Of a stretch of DNA of 10,308 nt, positions 5,860 to 10,308 are shown in pieces. The notes under the pieces were generated by a model, which was given only the letters and a program-made list of their open reading frames with translations, was not told the origin of the DNA and did no database searches. Within the stretch, counting starts at the first letter, position 1; each line of letters begins with the position of its first letter. The position numbers were made by a program, and so were the translations under genes. This DNA comes from CAZWSE01 sp964636575 (GTDB lineage Bacteria; Pseudomonadota; Alphaproteobacteria; Rhodobacterales; Rhodobacteraceae), in NCBI GenBank assembly GCA_964636575.1, contig CAZWSE010000109.1:1-10308 (forward strand), given 5' to 3'.

Positions 5860-6885
5860 CTACGCTGCCCAGTTGACCCAGCGGCCATGAAAACAGGCAC
5901 GGCCCAAATCAATGCGCACATCACCGGGCCATAGGCGCAGCGTCAGCGCAGCCCCCTTGGCGGCACCGTCGTTCTCAAGCCCTAGCCAGGCCAGCGGTTT
6001 GGTCTCGGTTGCACGCGCGCCTGCGGCCTCGATCATGGCGGTGCCTTTGTCTTGCGCTGCCTTCGGGAAATACTGCCAAGCGATTGTGTGATAGATCAGA
6101 TGCAACTGCCCGTCTTGCTGTGCGCCCAATCGGGTTTCCAGCCAATCGACAGCATCGCCCTTGTGCAAAGGTGCATCCAAGACGTTAATCGCCGCGCGTG
6201 TCAGGGTTAATCGTTCCGCTTGATCGGGCCACAGGTAAGCCAGCAGGCGCAAACCATCCGCATCCGTATGGGCGTCGAGCGGGTTCAGATCAACACCCGC
6301 CCGATCCGCAACCTCGAACGGTACGGGTTTTGGCACATTGCCTGTCCAATCTGGTGTCAGCGTCAGGGCGGGGGCAACAGCCCCAAGTCGCTGTCCCGCT
6401 GCTTCAACTGCAAAGCGGTCAAACATCAGGTTCAGACCCGCACTCGCGCCTAATTCTGACATCATGAACGGCAGATCGTACTTCGATGCAACGTAATGCG
6501 CGGCAGGGATCAACGCCGCAGACCTGCGCACTTCATTTGTCTGTGGTGCGTTGTCGGTCCAAGCATCCAGAAAGGCAGCATGTGCAGGTAAAGCACTGGT
6601 CAGGGCCGCAACAAGCGAAGCGTCATCGGCATCATTCGGTGGGTAAACCGCTTTAAGATCAGGGGCTTGCTCTTTCAGCACCAAAGCATGCAACCCACCC
6701 ATCAACCGCAAAGGCAATGAATGACCGGAAGGGCCAATATCGCCTTCAAAGCCCTTAAACTTATCGGCGATCACCCCTGAGTCCGGCCAGTTGTCCGCCA
6801 GCAAATTCAACGCCCGCTCCATAAACGGCGATCCAAGCGCCGCGCAATGCATGGCCTGATCTCTCAATGCGTCTGGTAGGCTCAT
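5860..6885 (-). CDS. DUF2332 family protein
   Basis: A 341-aa soluble protein recognisable as DUF2332 (PF10094), whose function is, to my knowledge, not established. Family landmarks are ELGASAGLNL (144-153), GVDLNPLD (197-204), LAYLWPDQ (215-222), LIYHTIAWQY (263-272) and the C-terminal LRLWPG and HGRWVNW (333-339). The glycine-rich ELGASAGLNL resembles the nucleotide-binding loop of Rossmann-like methyltransferases, which makes a SAM-dependent activity thinkable but unproven. It has no signal peptide or membrane segment. The ATG overlaps the pth stop (ATGA on the minus strand, 6882-6885) with no good SD of its own, so its translation should depend on pth. This places it in the same transcript as a translation-housekeeping gene. 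Confidence 0.88.
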   Translation of the reverse strand: MSLPDALRDQAMHCAALGSPFMERALNLLADNWPDSGVIADKFKGFEGDIGPSGHSLPLRLMGGLHALVLKEQAPDLKAVYPPNDADDASLVAALTSALPAHAAFLDAWTDNAPQTNEVRRSAALIPAAHYVASKYDLPFMMSELGASAGLNLMFDRFAVEAAGQRLGAVAPALTLTPDWTGNVPKPVPFEVADRAGVDLNPLDAHTDADGLRLLAYLWPDQAERLTLTRAAINVLDAPLHKGDAVDWLETRLGAQQDGQLHLIYHTIAWQYFPKAAQDKGTAMIEAAGARATETKPLAWLGLENDGAAKGAALTLRLWPGDVRIDLGRACFHGRWVNWAA

Positions 6886-7559
6886 TTGAATTTATCCATC
6901 AATTTTTGAATGGGGTTGCGGGTGTCCTCTTCCGGTTCTGACACCGGCTCCGGTTGTTTCTTGTCGGCCTTCGGCGACGTCGATGATCTCGGAGGAGCGG
7001 TGCGCAAGGCAACCGCGTTCTGGAACTTACCCGTATCGCCTGCCACGAGGTAGGCAATCCCGTCGCTGATCCCACGCAGCATGTCATCAAGCCAGTCCTG
7101 ATCCGCCTTGGCAAAGTCATGCAGCACATAGCTTGGCACGCGGTCCTTATGGCCCGGATGGCCAACGCCCATACGGATGCGTATGTATTCAGGACTGATG
7201 TGCTGATGAATGGATCTCAACCCGTTGTGGCCCGCGTGACCGCCACCCGTTTTGACCCGTAGCTTAGCGGGCGCGAGGTCGATTTCATCATGGAAAACAA
7301 TGACATCCGCCGGTTCGATCTTGTAAAATCGCATCGCCTCGCCCACCGATTGGCCGGAGTTGTTCATAAAGGTCTCAGGCTTCAAAAGGACCGCCCGATC
7401 AGACCCAAATCGTCCTTCCGATATGGCCCCTTGAAACTTACCCTTCCACGCCGGAAATCCATGATCCGCCGCGATCCGGTCCATCGCCATGAACCCGATA
7501 TTGTGCCGGTTGCCAGCGTATTTTGGGCCCGGATTTCCAAGGCCAACGATCAGTTTCAT
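6882..7559 (-). CDS. pth: Peptidyl-tRNA hydrolase
   Basis: Pth cleaves the ester bond of peptidyl-tRNAs that drop off ribosomes and recycles the tRNA; it is essential in most bacteria. The 225-aa product carries all family residues: Asn9 in VGLGNPGPKY, catalytic His19 in NRHNIGF, Asn66 in TFMNNSGQSV, Asp91 in VFHDEIDL and Asn112 in GHAGHNGLRSI, then RIRMGVGHPG. It is about 30 residues longer than E. coli Pth (194 aa). The extra C-terminal part (about 187-225, PPRSSTSPKADKKQPEPVSE..) is charged, Pro/Lys/Glu-rich and probably disordered, ending in a short helix-like IQKLMDKFK; similar tails are familiar in Rhodobacteraceae. SD GGAG lies 6 nt before the ATG. It follows rplY by about 100 bp that contain a hairpin, and overlaps the DUF2332 gene by 4 bp. 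Confidence 0.97.
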   Translation of the reverse strand: MKLIVGLGNPGPKYAGNRHNIGFMAMDRIAADHGFPAWKGKFQGAISEGRFGSDRAVLLKPETFMNNSGQSVGEAMRFYKIEPADVIVFHDEIDLAPAKLRVKTGGGHAGHNGLRSIHQHISPEYIRIRMGVGHPGHKDRVPSYVLHDFAKADQDWLDDMLRGISDGIAYLVAGDTGKFQNAVALRTAPPRSSTSPKADKKQPEPVSEPEEDTRNPIQKLMDKFK

Positions 7560-7612
7560 GGGATGCTCCGTTTGCGTCTTGAGGCCCCTATATCAAGCCT
7601 CGGCGTCAAACG

Positions 7613-7640
7613 AAATACGGGGCCCGAAGGCCCCGCATTT
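7613..7640 (-). terminator. UUCG-capped hairpin after rplY, terminator or attenuator
   Basis: On the minus strand AAATGCGGGGCC (7640-7629) pairs with GGCCCCGTATTT (7624-7613) around a TTCG loop. The result is a 12-bp stem with a single G-U wobble and a C(UUCG)G cap, one of the most stable RNA tetraloops. On the plus strand the wobble position becomes an A-C mismatch and the loop CGAA, so the structure is built for minus-strand transcripts. It lies 22 bp after the rplY stop. The U-run is short (ATTTCGTTT), so it may terminate only partly and let pth be transcribed by read-through. Confidence 0.75.
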
Positions 7641-7662
7641 GTCGTACCACATAGGGTTCGAT

Positions 7663-8337
7663 TTATTCCTCGGCGGCTGCCTCTTCGGGTGCGTCGGCTG
7701 CTGCATCTGCTGCTTCGCCTTCTTCACCTTCGGCCGCATCCTCGTCTTCGTCCTCAGAGGACTTGAGGCTGGACGGCGCAGAGACCTGAGCAATCACAAA
7801 ATCCCGATCAATCGTCGGTTTCGAGCCGCTCGGCAAGGTCACATCCGAAATCGTCAGGTTGTCGCCAATTTCCATTTTGGACACATCAATCGCGATGGTC
7901 TCAGGAATATCAGCCGCAGTCACCCGCAGTTCGATTTCAGGCCGCACAAGGGTCAGAACACCACCCTTTTTAAGGCCTGGGCTTTCCTCTTCGCCTTCAA
8001 CAGTCACCCCGATGAAAAGGTTCACCTGAGAGGTCCGACGAAGGCGCATGAAATCAACGTGTGTTGGCAGGTCTTTGACCACATGGCGCTGAACGTCGCG
8101 GCAGATTACCCGCACGTCTTCGTGGCCTTCCATTTGCATGTTGAACAGGGTCGATTTGAACCGCCCGTCGCGCAGTTTTTTCAACAGGTAGTTGAATTCG
8201 ATGTTGATCGCGACAGGGTCTCCGTCACCACCAAAAACCACACCCGGAACAAGTCCGTCACGACGTGCCTGACGAGCGGCGCCCTTGCCTGTCCCCGTCC
8301 GTTCCACGACTTTAAGATCAGGGATCTTACCAGCCAT
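7663..8337 (-). CDS. rplY: 50S ribosomal protein L25 / general stress protein Ctc type
   Basis: L25 binds 5S rRNA in the central protuberance of the 50S subunit. The 224-aa product is the long two-domain (TL5/Ctc) form, not the 94-aa E. coli form. The N-terminal RNA-binding domain (about 1-97) shows GKGAARQARRDGLVPGVVFG (18-36 region) and the signature QRHVVKDLPTHVDF (83-96). The C-terminal beta domain (about 104-188) contains GVLTLVRPEIELRV and the acidic-patch region IGDNLTISDVTLPSG. The last 32 residues (193-224) are an Asp/Glu/Ala tail, SSEDEDEDAAEGEEG and on, likely disordered. SD GGAG lies 7 nt before the ATG. pth follows, a common rplY-pth pairing in bacteria. Confidence 0.96.
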   Translation of the reverse strand: MAGKIPDLKVVERTGTGKGAARQARRDGLVPGVVFGGDGDPVAINIEFNYLLKKLRDGRFKSTLFNMQMEGHEDVRVICRDVQRHVVKDLPTHVDFMRLRRTSQVNLFIGVTVEGEEESPGLKKGGVLTLVRPEIELRVTAADIPETIAIDVSKMEIGDNLTISDVTLPSGSKPTIDRDFVIAQVSAPSSLKSSEDEDEDAAEGEEGEAADAAADAPEEAAAEE

Positions 8338-8432
8338 TTTTATTCTCCAATATAGATAATGCGGGCCCCTCCAAGGCTGTGACCCCGCGTGAAGTCGCGC
8401 GTATAGACCAAGACTTCTGTTAAGGGAAGGGG

Positions 8433-8447
8433 GTTTCGCGGCGAAAC
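8433..8447. repeat. Perfect 15-bp palindrome upstream of rplY
   Basis: GTTTCGC (8433-8439) and GCGAAAC (8441-8447) are exact inverted repeats around a single G, about 95 bp before the rplY start. Such a compact dyad fits a protein-binding operator better than an RNA hairpin, because a one-base loop cannot close without opening the stem. No regulator is identifiable. Confidence 0.55.
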
Positions 8448-8485
8448 GGGGGGTGGTGTGGCCTTATTTATAGGGGTTTTGGGGC

Positions 8486-8503
8486 GCAACGGGCGGGCGT
8501 TGC
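8486..8503 (-). repeat. Hairpin after the sulfotransferase gene
   Basis: GCAACG (8486-8491) and CGTTGC (8498-8503) form a 6-bp stem with a 6-base loop, 8 bp beyond the TAA of the sulfotransferase gene. In the direction of that gene it is followed by GCCCCAAAACCCC and no T tract, so it is at best a weak transcript end. Confidence 0.35.
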
Positions 8504-8511
8504 TGTAACGG

Positions 8512-9129
8512 TTAGGTCACCTCGCTTTGCAAATGCCCTCCGGCGGCGCGAATCTGGTCATAAAGCGCAAACTCGGCAGCGCGGGCGGCGCGCAGTTTGG
8601 TCTCTACGCCGGGATCAAGCGGGGCGGGCACATCGGGTGACACATTGCGGGGTTTCAGGCTGACGGCCTTCCCGAACCGATGCTTCAAAAAGGCGAGCAG
8701 TTCGGATTGTCGTTCGTACTGGAACAAGTGCGGCACCAGCAAAGTGCCGTCCTTGTTGGTGACGAAACGAAACTGGCTGCCGATTTTGGCGTAGGCAGGG
8801 GGATCATCGGACAACACGGCCTCGACATAAGCATCAAAACTTAGACCGGCGGTGCTGACGGATTTGCCGTCAAGTTCAGGCCGGCGGCGGTATTTGTACC
8901 AGCTTCGGATTTGGTCGATGGGGTCGCGGATCACGGCAAAGGGCTCGGGCTCGACGTCCATACGTTTCAAAAACGGGCGAACACGGTTGTGATATTGCTG
9001 GGCGGTCGTGTGCTTGCGATTTCGGGCAAACGTGATGTCCGCACGGGCTTTCAAAGCGGCCTCTATGGCTGAGGTACCCGTCTTGGGAACAGCCAGAAAG
9101 ACCAGATTTTGTTCGCTAAACACCAACAT
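8512..9129 (-). CDS. Sulfotransferase family protein
   Basis: A 205-aa protein with the two PAPS-binding signatures of sulfotransferases. The 5'-phosphosulfate loop is VPKTGTSAIEAAL (14-26) with Lys16, Thr17 and Thr19. The 3'-phosphate site is PFAVIRDPIDQIRSWYKYRRR (63-83), where Arg68 and Ser76 are the expected contacts. The domain spans essentially the whole protein. There is no signal peptide or membrane segment. The acceptor (for example a carbohydrate, lipid or small molecule) cannot be read from the sequence. The ATG at 9129 gives the usual start, with the P-loop about 14 residues in, but no clear SD precedes it. It follows lldD by 24 bp on the same strand and may be co-transcribed, although there is no functional link to lactate oxidation that I can see. 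Confidence 0.85.
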   Translation of the reverse strand: MLVFSEQNLVFLAVPKTGTSAIEAALKARADITFARNRKHTTAQQYHNRVRPFLKRMDVEPEPFAVIRDPIDQIRSWYKYRRRPELDGKSVSTAGLSFDAYVEAVLSDDPPAYAKIGSQFRFVTNKDGTLLVPHLFQYERQSELLAFLKHRFGKAVSLKPRNVSPDVPAPLDPGVETKLRAARAAEFALYDQIRAAGGHLQSEVT

Positions 9130-9153
9130 AGCAAGGAGCCTAGCGCGCAGCGA

Positions 9154-10308
9154 TCAGGCTTGCCAGTCACCTTCAAAATCTTGAGGAACCAAAAGGTTAT
9201 GGCGTCCCAAATTGGTCACATCGCGTTCGCCGCAAAGCGCCATTGTGGTGTCGAGTTCTTTGTGAATGACCTCTAGCGCTTTGGAGACACCCGCCTGACC
9301 CATGGCACCCAAGCCATAGATGAACGAGCGTCCGATATAGGTGCCGCTGGCCCCCATCGCCAAAGCCTTCAACACGTCCTGGCCAGAGCGAATACCGCCA
9401 TCCATGTGGACTTCGATGTCGCCGCCAACCGCATCCAGAATGGGGCCAAGCATGCGAATGGACGACAACGCGCCATCCAATTGCCGCCCACCGTGGTTGG
9501 ACACGACAATCGCGTCAGCCCCAAGTTTCGCGGCCATTTTGGCGTCTTCAGGGTCCAAAATACCCTTCAGGATCACTTTGCCGCCCCACATTTCCATCAG
9601 CTTTTCGACCTTGCCCCAATCGAGTGTCAGATCGAATTGCTCGGCCGTCCAAGTGGACAGCGACGAGGGGTCGGTAATGCCATCGACGTGGCCGACGATA
9701 TTGCCAAACTCGCGCCGCTTGGCTTGCAGCATCTCAAGACCCCAGCCCCATTTGGTTGCCAGATTGAGGATGGATTTTGGGGTCAGTTTGGGTGGGGCAG
9801 AGAGCCCGTTTTTCAGATCTTTGTGGCGTTGGCCCAAAAGTTGCAGATCAAGTGTGATCACAAGCGCTGAACACTTGGCGGCCTTGGCCCGTTCAATCAA
9901 ACGGCGCACAAAATCCTGATCGTTCATGGTGTAAAGCTGGAACCAGAAGGGCTTGGTTGTGGCCTCGGCCACGTCCTCGATCGAGTTGATCGACATGGTC
10001 GAAAGGGTGAAGGGCACGCCAAATTCTTCTGCAGCGCGCGCGGCTTTGATTTCACCATCTGCGTGCTGCATGCCCGTGAGGCCAACAGGGGCGAGCGCCA
10101 CAGGCATGGCGACGTCTTCACCCACCATTTTGCCCTTGGTGGAGCGGTTCGACATATCCACGGCGATACGCTGGCGCAGTCTTATTTTGTCAAAGTCGGA
10201 TGTGTTTTCGCGGAAGGTCTGTTCAGTGTAGCTGCCGCTTTCGGCGTAATCGAAAAACATGCGCGGCACACGGCGTTCGTGGATCCGTTTGAGGTCTTCG
10301 ATGCAGGT
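9154..10308 (-). CDS. lldD: FMN-dependent L-lactate dehydrogenase, 5' end cut by the window edge
   Basis: LldD oxidises L-lactate to pyruvate with FMN and passes electrons to the respiratory chain at the inner membrane. The frame is open to the right edge (TCIEDLKRIHERRVPRMFFDYAE), so GTG 10269 and ATG 10260 are internal codons and only a few N-terminal residues are missing. Numbering from the first visible codon, key residues of the FMN alpha-hydroxy-acid oxidase family are present: Tyr126 in FQLYTM, Asp154 in VITLDLQ, Lys248 in VILKGI, and His272 and Arg275 in SNHGGRQLDGA. DGGIRSGQDVLKAL and GRSFIYGL complete the FMN-phosphate site. About 384 residues are visible, close to the family's usual 380-390. 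Other enzymes of the same family (glycolate or mandelate oxidases) are possible, but the N-terminus and the GQRHKDLKNGL segment favour lactate dehydrogenase. Confidence 0.93.
   Translation of the reverse strand, partial: TCIEDLKRIHERRVPRMFFDYAESGSYTEQTFRENTSDFDKIRLRQRIAVDMSNRSTKGKMVGEDVAMPVALAPVGLTGMQHADGEIKAARAAEEFGVPFTLSTMSINSIEDVAEATTKPFWFQLYTMNDQDFVRRLIERAKAAKCSALVITLDLQLLGQRHKDLKNGLSAPPKLTPKSILNLATKWGWGLEMLQAKRREFGNIVGHVDGITDPSSLSTWTAEQFDLTLDWGKVEKLMEMWGGKVILKGILDPEDAKMAAKLGADAIVVSNHGGRQLDGALSSIRMLGPILDAVGGDIEVHMDGGIRSGQDVLKALAMGASGTYIGRSFIYGLGAMGQAGVSKALEVIHKELDTTMALCGERDVTNLGRHNLLVPQDFEGDWQA

Larger units (their letters stand above)
8338..8511 (-). promoter_or_regulatory. Upstream region of rplY, probable promoter region with inverted repeats
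   Basis: There are 174 bp between the sulfotransferase stop and rplY. I see no clear sigma70 pair at proper spacing; AT-rich islands are at 8464-8473 (TATAAATAA on the minus strand) and 8351-8360. A perfect 15-bp palindrome GTTTCGC-G-GCGAAAC lies at 8433-8447, and a GCAACG/CGTTGC hairpin at 8486-8503. The rplY promoter is expected here because the gene upstream is unrelated, but its exact position is not shown. Confidence 0.4.

Noticed and set aside
7566..7612. pth promoter TTGACG plus TATAGG on the minus strand
   Set aside because: The two hexamer-like elements are only 11 bp apart, too close for a sigma70 promoter.
7667..7760. Low-complexity GCTGC/TCTTC-rich stretch as a DNA repeat
   Set aside because: It encodes the acidic Ala/Glu/Asp tail of L25, which accounts for the repetitiveness.
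7489..8355. 288-aa plus-strand open frame across rplY and the pth start
   Set aside because: It covers the reverse complement of rplY and runs across its terminator hairpin; no motif supports it.

Overview
The window looks like a chromosomal core segment of an alphaproteobacterium, most likely a marine Rhodobacteraceae (Roseobacter-group) bacterium. Evidence: the gene order rpsA-ihfB-lapA-trpF-(small ORF)-trpB, the rplY-pth pair with long C-terminal extensions, and an LldD-type lactate dehydrogenase whose protein sequence resembles those I know from that family. Genus cannot be fixed by eye. No mobile element, phage gene, CRISPR array, rRNA or tRNA was found.

Plus strand, 1-4254. The window opens inside rpsA (ribosomal protein S1). 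The gene is cut at the left edge and interrupted by a 10-N assembly gap that appears to hide about 107 bp. It ends at a strong intrinsic terminator (986-1019). A 240-bp leader without a gene follows. Then comes a tight cluster: ihfB (GTG start at 1263), a LapA-domain membrane protein, trpF, and a small exported four-cysteine protein that overlaps trpF by ATGA. After a 130-bp spacer comes trpB. trpA does not follow; trpB instead overlaps by 4 bp the 3' end of a convergent gene.

Minus strand, 8337 down to 4251. rplY (L25/Ctc type with acidic tail) is followed by a UUCG-capped hairpin, then pth, a DUF2332 protein (ATGA overlap with pth), a membrane-anchored beta-lactamase-fold serine hydrolase, and a cysteine-rich DUF2237 protein whose ribosome binding site overlaps the hydrolase stop codon. 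Spacing suggests co-transcription from pth downward, with rplY read-through possible.

Minus strand, 10308 down to 8512. lldD (FMN-dependent L-lactate dehydrogenase) is cut at the right edge by only a few codons and is followed 24 bp later by a small sulfotransferase-family gene.

Functionally this is mostly housekeeping: translation (S1, L25, Pth), nucleoid architecture (IHF-beta), tryptophan synthesis (TrpF, TrpB) and lactate oxidation, with four less characterised passengers (the 112-aa exported protein, DUF2237, DUF2332 and the sulfotransferase). I see no convincing undescribed multi-gene system. The findings below are local points on assembly, gene arrangement, starts and RNA structure.
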